The position numbers and the translations under genes are program-made. The notes under the pieces are model-generated. The model made no database searches and had not been told where the DNA came from. It was given only the letters and a program-made list of their open reading frames with translations. A DNA stretch of 64,000 bases from Pandoraea sputorum (GTDB lineage: Bacteria > Pseudomonadota > Gammaproteobacteria > Burkholderiales > Burkholderiaceae): NCBI RefSeq assembly GCF_000814845.2, contig NZ_CP010431.2, forward strand, positions 3,844,001 to 3,908,000. Reading direction: 5' to 3'. Positions 38,226 through 45,748 of this stretch are shown piece by piece; position 1 is the stretch's first letter, and every line of letters begins with the position of its first letter.

Positions 38226-38891
38226 TCAGGGCTTGATCGCTTCCGATGCGTCGGGTAGCCGCGCCGGACGACGCGACGCCGTAATCCCGCCAGCGGCCTG
38301 ACGGCCGGTCTGCTCGGCGCAGTAGTCGAGCGTCTGACGCAGTAGCGTGTCCACCTTGCGCAGCGACAGACCATGACGCGCGGCGACTTCCTCACGCGTC
38401 AGATCGTCGATGCGCAATTCGACCAGCACGCGGCGATGGTGTCCCGACATCTCGCCCAGGGCACGGGCGAGCGCCGCCAGCTCCGAACGTGCGCCCGCGA
38501 CCGCTTCGGGGCCGGGGCCGCGGTCGGGCAGCACGTCGAACACCTCGTTCTCGTCCGCCAGCGACGCCCACATCCGTCTTCCTCGCATCTGATCGACGGC
38601 GAGGTTGTAAGCCATCCGAAATACATACGTCTCTCCCTTGTGCACGGCCTCGGGCAACGTGGCGCTGCCCAGGCGCACCCACGCTTCGTGCAGGCTGTCG
38701 CTGGCCGTGTCCTGACAACCAATGCTGCGCGACAGACGGCGCAGCAACCGGTCGTAGTTCGCCTCCAGACATTCCCTCAACACCTGCGTGGCCGTGCCCA
38801 CGCTGTTTTCCTGCGCCTGTGCGGCACGCACCGCCGCTTCGACGCTGACATTGGTCAGATCCACGTCGCCGCTCCCGGTGCCTTGCCGCAC
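38226..38891 (-). CDS. ECF-type RNA polymerase sigma factor
   Basis: 221 residues with a GTG start. Region 2 covers about 44-105 (YDRLLRRLSRSIGCQDTASDSLHEAWVRL and YVFRMAYNLAVDQMRGRR), and region 4 about 140-195 (LVELRIDDLTREEVAARHGLSLRKVDTLLRQTL), most like FecI-type sigma factors. No FecR-like or anti-sigma gene is adjacent, so it may be an orphan or be regulated from a distance. It is convergent with the TRIC gene. Confidence 0.85.
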   Translation of the reverse strand: MRQGTGSGDVDLTNVSVEAAVRAAQAQENSVGTATQVLRECLEANYDRLLRRLSRSIGCQDTASDSLHEAWVRLGSATLPEAVHKGETYVFRMAYNLAVDQMRGRRMWASLADENEVFDVLPDRGPGPEAVAGARSELAALARALGEMSGHHRRVLVELRIDDLTREEVAARHGLSLRKVDTLLRQTLDYCAEQTGRQAAGGITASRRPARLPDASEAIKP

Positions 38892-39267
38892 GCCGCATTC
38901 CTGCCTTCCCCGTCATGCCACTGCGCGAACATCGTGTGCCCCCCGATACCCATGAACGCTTGCGTCGGCCGTCGCTGCAATCGCGGGCCTCATTGACATG
39001 ACGGATGTCGGAGGGCAAATCCGCAGACTATTTTTTTGTAACGGGCAAACGGGTGTCACAGATGTGCCTTTTCCTCCCGCGTGAGCTGCACCTTCTGGGC
39101 ACAGTGTTGTGATGGCATCGCGTCCGTGCAGATAGCTGGCGTAGCGCGGGCTGCCTGCGTCGTTGTATTCCCTGCCACCGGCGAGTCGCTCCTTGAAGTA
39201 CACCTGTCGCACGCGTGCGCCTTGCCGTGACGACGGCAGCGCCAGGAAGTCCGACAAGCGGCGTCGA
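38892..39267. other. 376-base region with coding-like remnant on the minus strand
   Basis: No complete gene is supported. On the minus strand, between about 39260 and 39060, one frame reads SDFLALPSSRQGARVRQVYF then KERLAGGREYNDAGSPRYAS, which looks more protein-like than random GC-rich sequence. A neighbouring frame ends AQKVQLTREEKAHL and stop. This could be a decayed or frameshifted small gene. The plus-strand stretch 39020-39060 contains a run of seven T and is AT-richer, possibly part of the sigma-factor promoter. Confidence 0.35.
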
Positions 39268-40602
39268 TCACCGGGTGACCGGCGGCTCGAACGCCCCGAA
39301 CGACTCGAAGGTTTCGGCACTCACCGGTCCGCCGAAGCCGTACTTCGCGCGCGGTCGCAGCATGAACGCCTGCGTGCGCTGCTCCATGACGTGCGCCACC
39401 CAGCCCGCCGAACGGCCGATGATCCACATCGCCGTCGACGTGCCGTCCGGCAGTCCCAACGCACGCGCGAGTGCGACCAGTCCCGTCGCCAACCCCGCAT
39501 GCGCGTTCACTTCGGTGCGCATACGTTCGAGAAAGTCGAGCGTCAGACGTGTGTTGGTGCGCAATGTGTCGTCGATGGTGGCGTCGTCCGCCTCACGCAT
39601 CAACTCGCCCGCCATCTGCATCATCAGATCGGCGCGTGCATCGCCGCCGGGATACAGCGGATGATTGAAGCCGAGCAGGCTCGCGCCGTATTCGCGCACC
39701 CGGCCGACGCGCGAGTCGAGTGCATCGAACGGCTCGCACAACAGCATCGTCTCGATCTTTTCGGTGCTGGTGCCAGTGGTGAAGCCGATATGCGAGCCGA
39801 TGGCCGCCGCGACGCAGCCGAACAGATCCGCATTGGTCGACGCCGCCACGCGCGCCGAAAACGTCGCCGGTGCAAGTTCGTTGTCGGCCACCACGACCAG
39901 TGCGGCATTCATCGCCCGCAGTCGCGCCGGTGTCACCGCGCTGCCCGCTGCGCGTAGCACGTGCGACGCGACGCTCTCATCGGTCTCACGTGCGACGAAC
40001 CGTTGCTTCGGCCCGAGAAACCCCACACATCCGACCATGCAATGCAGCATCGCGCGGGCCGCCTGCACGGCGGTGCCATCGGCCAGCTCGCGTGCGCCGC
40101 GTCCGTGCATCGCGAGCGCGAATGGCACCATGCCGAGCAGATTGCCGATGTCGGCGCTCGCCACTTCGCCGTCGTACGTCGACAAAAAGCGCAGCACGTC
40201 GGACGGCGTTTCCTGCATCGGCCATTCGGCAATGCCGTCCTGCCAGATCCCCGTCATCAGCAAATGCACGACCGACTCGAACGACGCCCCGCCGCTCGCC
40301 AGATCGATCGCGAGACGGTTGCGATAGCGCGGACCGTGCGGCGTGATCTGGGTGATGGCCGAATGCAGCACGGGATCGCCGAAGCGCATCGTAGATTCGG
40401 CCACCGCGCCGGTCGGGGCGCGCCCGCGCTTGCGCGTGGCCAGACGCTCGACGTCGCGACGCAGATACAGGCTCTTGCGACCGTCCTCATGCGGACGCGC
40501 CCGGATCAATCCCCGGCTCACGTAGGCGTACAAGGTGGCCGGTTTGATATCGAGTAGCGCCAGGACTTCTTCGCGCGTCATCAGGTCGGTTTGCTGCGTC
40601 AT
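39268..40602 (-). CDS. helix-turn-helix protein fused to a citrate-synthase-like domain
   Basis: 444 residues. Residues 8-55 form a MerR/excisionase-like helix-turn-helix (TREEVLALLDIKPATLYAYV, then DGRKSLYLRRDVERL). Residues from about 70 to 440 follow the citrate synthase fold. Aligned by eye, the catalytic HGGA histidine falls at T276 (IGFTTGTSTE) and the catalytic aspartate of the NVDF-type motif at A372; the second active-site histidine remains (H314 in GFNHP). It may thus be a metabolite-sensing DNA-binding protein rather than an enzyme (inference). The ATG at 40602 is chosen. It is divergent from the MFS gene, with an inverted repeat between them. Confidence 0.85.
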   Translation of the reverse strand: MTQQTDLMTREEVLALLDIKPATLYAYVSRGLIRARPHEDGRKSLYLRRDVERLATRKRGRAPTGAVAESTMRFGDPVLHSAITQITPHGPRYRNRLAIDLASGGASFESVVHLLMTGIWQDGIAEWPMQETPSDVLRFLSTYDGEVASADIGNLLGMVPFALAMHGRGARELADGTAVQAARAMLHCMVGCVGFLGPKQRFVARETDESVASHVLRAAGSAVTPARLRAMNAALVVVADNELAPATFSARVAASTNADLFGCVAAAIGSHIGFTTGTSTEKIETMLLCEPFDALDSRVGRVREYGASLLGFNHPLYPGGDARADLMMQMAGELMREADDATIDDTLRTNTRLTLDFLERMRTEVNAHAGLATGLVALARALGLPDGTSTAMWIIGRSAGWVAHVMEQRTQAFMLRPRAKYGFGGPVSAETFESFGAFEPPVTR

Positions 40603-40675
40603 CGGTGTCTGCGACTCCCTCGGTATCACTGCGTCGCCCCGTGGCAACGCGTTTGCGGCCCATCATGCCACATTC

Positions 40676-40698
40676 ATATTGACTTTAAAAATCAATAT
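40676..40698. promoter_or_regulatory. inverted repeat between citrate-synthase-like and MFS genes
   Basis: ATATTGA (40676-40682) and TCAATAT (40692-40698) form a perfect 7-base inverted repeat with a 9-base A/T-rich centre, in a 60-base AT-rich island. The half-site TTGATA recurs just after. It is a candidate operator for the helix-turn-helix/citrate-synthase-like protein or for a regulator of the MFS gene. Confidence 0.5.
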
Positions 40699-40804
40699 TG
40701 ATAAACAAAAAATCACTCAGTAAAGTCGTCTCCGGAACACAGACAAAGACACTGCGAACCGGCGCTCGCCGGTATTCGACAGGTCGCCCATCCGGAGACA
40801 ACGC

Positions 40805-42169
40805 ATGGCCCATGACCTTCCGCCGCGACACGCCGGGCGCATCGACGTTCGCGAAGCGCTACAGTCCGCCCCGCTAGGGGCCTTTCACTATCGGCTCGCC
40901 ACCCTGCTGGCGCTGATCCTGCTGTTCGACGGCTTCGATCTATACAACGCCGCGTACATCGTTCACGACGTCACCAGGCTGTGGCTTCTGTCGCCGAGTC
41001 AGATCGGCGTGCTGCTCTCGTGCGGGCTGGCTGGCTTTGCCGCTGGCTCGGCCGTCTCGGGTCCGTTCAGCGATCGCATCGGACGCCGCCGCGTACTGCT
41101 CACCGGCATCTGGTTGTCGGGTGTGATGAGTCTCGCCATCGCGCTCTTTGCGCACGACCTGCGCACGTTCATCGCGCTGCGTTTCGTGATGGGCATCTCG
41201 CTGGGTTTGCTGATGCCGGTGGCCGTCACGTACATCAACGAAATCGCACCCAAGCGCAGCGCCAACGTCTTCACCATCGTGTTCTTCTCGTGCGGCTGGA
41301 TCGGAGGCGCGACGGCGTCGGGCTTCATCGCGGCGTGGCTGATTCCGCAATACGGCTGGCAGAGCATGTACTACGTCGGTGCGCTCTCAGTCGTGCTCGC
41401 GCTCGCGTTGCAATTCGTGTTGCCCGAATCGGTGTCGTTCCTCGCGAGTCGTGGCCGTCAGGACGAAGTGCGCGCACAACTGACCCGCCTGTGGCCCGCG
41501 CGTGCCGCCGAATTCGCGACGGCGACGTTCACGTCTCCCGATGCCGGTGTGAAAGCCGGTTCTGTCGCCGCGCTTTTCTCGCCCGAATTCCGCCGTCAGA
41601 CGATCTGCCTCTGGTCGATGGGCGCGCTGTCGCTGTTCTCGTCGTACGGTCTGTCGGGCTGGCTGCCAACGATCATGCTCAAGCGCGGCGAGAATCTCTC
41701 GACGAGCTTCGCCTACGGGTCACTGCTGGTGTTCGCGTCGGCCTTCGGCAGCCTGCTCACGGGCGTGGTCGCGGACCGCATCGGCAATCGCCGTCTCGCC
41801 ATGTCGCTCGCGTGGTTGTGCGGTGCTGCGGCCATCGGCGTGCTCGCGACGATCAGCGGCGGCTCGGTGACGTTCGTGGGCATTGTGGTGGCGGGCATGT
41901 TCGTCATCGGCACACAGACGGTGCTCAACAACCTCGTCGCCGTGAGCTATCCGACCGAGATTCGCAGCACCGGCGTGGGGCTGTATCTCGGCATCGCCCG
42001 CGTGGGTGCCATGTGCGGACCGGCCATCGCCGGTGTGCTGCAACAGGCGACGGGCGGCGCGGGCACGATGTTCTTCGTGCTCGGCGCAGCGCTCGTGACG
42101 GCGGCCGCACTCGTGTTCCTCGTCGCACGCCCCGAAAACCTGCCCAAAGCACCGGCCTTCGGTCACTGA
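40805..42169 (+). CDS. MFS transporter, aromatic acid:H+ symporter type
   Basis: 454 residues, 12 membrane helices. It has the family start DGFDLYNAAYIVHDV in helix 1, the loop 2-3 motif SDRIGRRRVLL, and GWLPTIMLKRG in the middle, all typical of the aromatic acid:proton symporter group (PcaK/MhpT-like). GGAGAC precedes the ATG. It is followed 20 bases later by a dihydroxyphthalate-decarboxylase-like gene and then a class II aldolase gene. The likely substrate is a mono- or dicarboxylated aromatic acid (inference). Confidence 0.9.
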   Translation: MAHDLPPRHAGRIDVREALQSAPLGAFHYRLATLLALILLFDGFDLYNAAYIVHDVTRLWLLSPSQIGVLLSCGLAGFAAGSAVSGPFSDRIGRRRVLLTGIWLSGVMSLAIALFAHDLRTFIALRFVMGISLGLLMPVAVTYINEIAPKRSANVFTIVFFSCGWIGGATASGFIAAWLIPQYGWQSMYYVGALSVVLALALQFVLPESVSFLASRGRQDEVRAQLTRLWPARAAEFATATFTSPDAGVKAGSVAALFSPEFRRQTICLWSMGALSLFSSYGLSGWLPTIMLKRGENLSTSFAYGSLLVFASAFGSLLTGVVADRIGNRRLAMSLAWLCGAAAIGVLATISGGSVTFVGIVVAGMFVIGTQTVLNNLVAVSYPTEIRSTGVGLYLGIARVGAMCGPAIAGVLQQATGGAGTMFFVLGAALVTAAALVFLVARPENLPKAPAFGH

Positions 42170-42189
42170 CAGTCTCTTCCGAACGTTCC

Positions 42190-43179
42190 ATGTCCAGAAT
42201 CTCGCTGTCCCTCGCCATCAACGACTACGACCACGTGCGCGATCTGCTCGACGCTCGCATCGCTGTCACCGGCATCGATCTCGTGCCGTCGGTCTTGCCG
42301 GTTGAAGAGATCTTCTATCGCACCACGCATTTTCAGGAGTGGGACCTCTCGGAGATGTCGCTCGCAAAGTATGCGTCGCTGCGCTCGCAGGGCGACGACC
42401 GGTTGATCGGCCTGCCGGTGTTTCCGTCGCGCGTCTTTCGCCTGTCGTCGCTCTATGTGAAGGCAGACGGCGGCGTGGTGTCGCCCGGTGACTTGCGCGG
42501 CAAGCGCATCGGTGTGCCCGAGTGGGCGCAGACGGCGTCGGTCTACTCGCGCGGCTGGCTCGCCCACGATCAGGGCGTTGCGCTCACGGAGGTCGAGTGG
42601 GTGCAGGGCGGCGTGAATCAGGCGGGACGCCGCGAGAAAGTCGCCGTGCGTGTGCCGGAAGGCGTGCGCTATCGCCCCTCGCCCGACAAATCGCTCACCG
42701 CCATGCTGCTCGACGGCGAGGTCGACGCCATTCTCAGCGCACGTCCGCCTTCACCGCCCGCCGGACGCGAGCACGAGATCGTGCGTCTGCTACCTGACTT
42801 CGAGACGGCCGAGCGCGCCTATTTCGAGCGCAGCGGCATCTTCCCGATCATGCATCTGATCGTCATGCGACGCGATGTCTTCACGGCGAATCGCTGGATC
42901 GCCAACAACCTCGTCAAAGCGTTCACGCAGGCGAAGGACGCCAGCATCGCCCGTCTCGAAGACATCACCTGCTCGCACTTCCCGCTCCCATGGATGAGCC
43001 AGCGTGCCGCCGAAGCGCGCGCGATGTTCGGGGGCGATCCGTGGCCTTATGGCGTCGCCCCCAATCGCATCACGCTCGACGCCTTTCTGCGATTCGCCTT
43101 CGAACAAGGCGTCTGTCATCGCCCGATGCAGGCCGACGATCTGTTTCCTCCCGAGGTGAGCGCCGCCGTGCGGGTTTGA
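42190..43179 (+). CDS. 4,5-dihydroxyphthalate decarboxylase-like protein
   Basis: 329 residues of the family that includes Pht5 and related periplasmic-binding-fold decarboxylases. It begins LSLAINDYDHVRDLL and contains WDLSEMSLAKYASL, the LRGKRIGVPEWAQT fold signature and GIFPIMHLIVMRRD. Without a signal peptide it is cytoplasmic, which favours an enzyme over a solute-binding protein. It could decarboxylate a dihydroxylated aromatic dicarboxylate taken up by the MFS protein just upstream. The exact substrate is unknown. A weak ribosome binding site fits translational dependence on the upstream gene. Confidence 0.85.
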   Translation: MSRISLSLAINDYDHVRDLLDARIAVTGIDLVPSVLPVEEIFYRTTHFQEWDLSEMSLAKYASLRSQGDDRLIGLPVFPSRVFRLSSLYVKADGGVVSPGDLRGKRIGVPEWAQTASVYSRGWLAHDQGVALTEVEWVQGGVNQAGRREKVAVRVPEGVRYRPSPDKSLTAMLLDGEVDAILSARPPSPPAGREHEIVRLLPDFETAERAYFERSGIFPIMHLIVMRRDVFTANRWIANNLVKAFTQAKDASIARLEDITCSHFPLPWMSQRAAEARAMFGGDPWPYGVAPNRITLDAFLRFAFEQGVCHRPMQADDLFPPEVSAAVRV

Positions 43180-43238
43180 CACCCGCCCGGCACGTCGCGT
43201 CACCGTCCGACTATCGACACTCATTGCAAAACACCACT

Positions 43239-43999
43239 ATGCAGGCCACCCCCCCTACACACCGGCGATCACCGAACACGACGCCGCCTCCATTGCGCAG
43301 CTGCGCGAAGACCTTGCCGCCGCCAACCACATCCTTGCGCATCACGAAGTGCTCGACGGCTTCGGGCATGTAAGCGTGCGCGACCCGCGCAACGCGGCGC
43401 ACTTTCTGATCGCGCAATCGATGGCCCCCGAGCTGGTCACGCCGGACGACATTCTTACGCTCGACCTCGATTGCCAGCCGGTCGACGGCGACACGCGCAA
43501 GCGCTATCTGGAGACGTGGATTCACAGCGAGATCTATCGTGCGCGTCCGGACGTCAAGGCCATCGTGCACAGTCATTCACCGTCGGTGATTCCGTTTGCA
43601 GCGTCGTCGGTGCGACTGCGTCCCGTCTACCACATGGCCGGTTTTCTCGGCAGCGGCGCGCCGGTGTTCGACATCCGTCATTGCTTCGGCTGTACGGACA
43701 TGCTCGTGCGCAACGGCGAGCAAGGTAAAGCGCTGGCCGACACGCTGGGCGACTCGGACGTCGCGCTCATGCGCGGACATGGCTTCGTGGCGACCGCGCC
43801 CACGCTGCCCGCCGCCGTCTATCGCGCGATCTACACCGAACTGAACGCCGGTATGCAATCGACCGCCATCGCGCTCGGCGGCGAGGTGACCTATCTCAGC
43901 GAAGAGGAAGGCAAACGCTCCACGGAAACCAACCTCGGCGTAATGGAGCGTCCGTGGACGTTGTGGAAACGTCAGGCGGCGGCCTTGCGCCGCGACTGA
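43239..43999 (+). pseudogene. class II aldolase/adducin-family protein, frameshifted at codon 5
   Basis: The conserved body (GFGHVSVRDP, zinc-type histidines in VHSHSPSV and the MRGHGFV segment) reads to 43999. Its in-frame upstream sequence AITEHDAASIAQLREDL is family-like but has no start codon. ATG at 43239 begins MQATPP in a different frame; a run of seven C (43249-43255) separates the two, and one more base would join them into about 253 residues. Read as it stands, only a GTG at 43349 could start a 216-residue N-truncated product. It follows the decarboxylase-like gene and overlaps the AraC gene's end by 28 bases. Confidence 0.8.
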
Positions 44000-44973
44000 T
44001 CGCCTTCATGGATCTCATGGGTCTGACGCGCCCGCGTGCGCCATTGCGCGGGCGTCACGCCAACGACCTTCTTGAACACGCGCTGAAACGCAGCGTCGGA
44101 CTGATAGCCGACCGACTCGCCGATGTCCGCCACCGACGCCGTCGTGCTCGCGAGCTTTCGCCCCGCGATGGCCATGCGGATCTCGGCGAGGAAGTCGTGG
44201 GCTGAACAGCCTGCGGCCTCGTCGAAGCGTCTGGAAAACGTGGCGCGCGACATATGACACAGCGCCGCCAGATCGGGTAAAGACCATGGCCGTGCCGGGG
44301 CATCGAACATCGCCGCGAGCGCCGGTTGCAAGCGCGGCTCGCGAGCGAGCGCCAGCAATCCGCGCGACGAACTCTCCCCCTCACTCGCCGCGCGCAGCGT
44401 CATCGCAAACAACGCACCGGAGAGATTCCCGACGAGTGCTTCGCAACCCGGCTCTTGCGCCATCGTCTCGTCCCGCATGAGCGCAATCAGACGCGCCAGC
44501 CGATCCCCGATGCTCCCGGGCGCGGGGGCTTCATCCCCGTTCACCCCCTGACGTCCGCCACGCACGACCATGCGTGCAGGCAAATACGTCTGAAGCAGAC
44601 CGTAAGGCACCGTACCGAAAAAGAAGCGGCCGCAAAGCACATCAGCGGCATCGGCCGCTTCGTCGTCCCCCTGCCGCACGATGGTGAAGCCAGCCCCCGG
44701 CTCGAAGCGCGGTGGCTCGGTCGGGCCGCCCTCTCCCTCGCTCAATGAGTGCGCATCCCCCGTCGGAAACATGACGATGTCGCCCGCCGTCATGACGACC
44801 GGCGGCCCATCGCCGGACGCAACCGTCGCGGTGCCGCTCAGCAGCAAGTGCCACGCGATCTGACTGTCGGCCGAGCGCCCCTCGTCAATGCGCCACGGCG
44901 CGCCGAAGTGACAACGAAAATCAAGCTGCCCAGTCACGGGAATCAGCGTCAGCAGACGATCCAGCAAATTCAT
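43972..44973 (-). CDS. AraC-family regulator with N-terminal cupin
   Basis: 333 residues. The N-terminal half is an AraC-type cupin (AWHLLLSGTATV, AGDIVMFPTGDAHSL). The C-terminal double helix-turn-helix has LPDLAALCHMSRATFSRRF and ASVADIGESVGYQSDAAFQ, close to regulators of the AraC_E/cupin_6 type. It is convergent with the aldolase gene and divergent from the AhpD-like gene at 45119. Repeated CAGTCAAA sites lie in the divergent region, so it may regulate the AhpD-like gene. Confidence 0.9.
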   Translation of the reverse strand: MNLLDRLLTLIPVTGQLDFRCHFGAPWRIDEGRSADSQIAWHLLLSGTATVASGDGPPVVMTAGDIVMFPTGDAHSLSEGEGGPTEPPRFEPGAGFTIVRQGDDEAADAADVLCGRFFFGTVPYGLLQTYLPARMVVRGGRQGVNGDEAPAPGSIGDRLARLIALMRDETMAQEPGCEALVGNLSGALFAMTLRAASEGESSSRGLLALAREPRLQPALAAMFDAPARPWSLPDLAALCHMSRATFSRRFDEAAGCSAHDFLAEIRMAIAGRKLASTTASVADIGESVGYQSDAAFQRVFKKVVGVTPAQWRTRARQTHEIHEGDQSRRKAAA

Positions 44974-44988
44974 ATGATCTCGATCACC

Positions 44989-45025
44989 CAGTCAAATTGA
45001 GACGATTGAGCATGATACAGTCAAA
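44989..45025. promoter_or_regulatory. direct repeats in the AraC / AhpD-like divergent region
   Basis: CAGTCAAA occurs at 44989-44996 and again at 45018-45025, 29 bases apart, close to three helical turns. Direct repeats of this kind are usual AraC-family binding sites. The stretch 44995-45060 is also AT-richer than its surroundings. Confidence 0.4.
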
Positions 45026-45118
45026 ATCAGGCATTAAAGATATCACCAATCCTCCCTAAGATGTGATCCATGCCGTCGCCACTGTGACGCGGTATCTCAA
45101 CCCCTTAAGGAGCAAGCC

Positions 45119-45655
45119 ATGAGCCGTATTTCTGCCATCTCGCCGCAAGACGCCACCGGTCAAACTGCCGAACTGTTCGCCAGGATCGAGGCGGGCGTGG
45201 GCAAGGTGCCGAACCTGTACGCCACCATCGGCGCTCACGCGCCGGACGTGCTCGCCAACGTCCTCGCCCTCGACGCCGTCATCGCCAAGACCAGCCTCGC
45301 GAAAAAGGACATCGAAACGATCCGTCTCGTCGTGAGCGAAGTCGGCGGTTGCGACTACTGCGTGGCAGCCCACACACTGATCGGCAAGATGTCGGGACTC
45401 GCACCGCAAGCCATGCGTGCAGTGCGTGCGGGTGTCGTGTCGGGCGACGACCATCGCGACGCTCTCGCTCACTTCGTGCGCAATCTGGTGACCACGAACG
45501 GCACCATCGACAAGAGCGAATATCAGCGCATTCGCGACGCTGGCTTCACGGAGCGTCAGGTCATCGAGATCGCGCTGGTGATGTCGGGCATCACGTTCAC
45601 GAATCTGGTCAATCGCATCAACGACACGGATCTCGATTTCCCGCGTGCCGACTGA
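45119..45655 (+). CDS. carboxymuconolactone decarboxylase / AhpD-family protein
   Basis: 178 residues with the AhpD-like all-helical fold and the redox motif EVGGCDYCVAAHT (Cys-x-x-Cys with the following His). Members are alkylhydroperoxidase-like or peroxidase-related proteins; the CxxC pair favours a redox role over decarboxylation. AAGGAG lies six bases before the ATG. A hairpin terminator follows. The divergent AraC regulator suggests inducible expression, for example by a reactive electrophile or hydroperoxide (inference). Confidence 0.88.
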   Translation: MSRISAISPQDATGQTAELFARIEAGVGKVPNLYATIGAHAPDVLANVLALDAVIAKTSLAKKDIETIRLVVSEVGGCDYCVAAHTLIGKMSGLAPQAMRAVRAGVVSGDDHRDALAHFVRNLVTTNGTIDKSEYQRIRDAGFTERQVIEIALVMSGITFTNLVNRINDTDLDFPRAD

Positions 45656-45688
45656 TTCTTGACGAACGATCACGGACGATGAAAAAAC

Positions 45689-45721
45689 AAAGCGCCTCCC
45701 GATATCGGCGGGAGGCGCTTT
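45689..45721. terminator. bidirectional terminator between AhpD-like and AtoE-like genes
   Basis: AAAGCGCCTCCC (45689-45700) pairs with GGGAGGCGCTTT (45710-45721). On the minus strand it is followed by TTGTTTTTTC, so it is strongest for the leftward transporter operon but can serve both convergent transcripts. Confidence 0.85.
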
Positions 45722-45748
45722 GGCGTCTGAACGCGTGTTCGCAGATCG

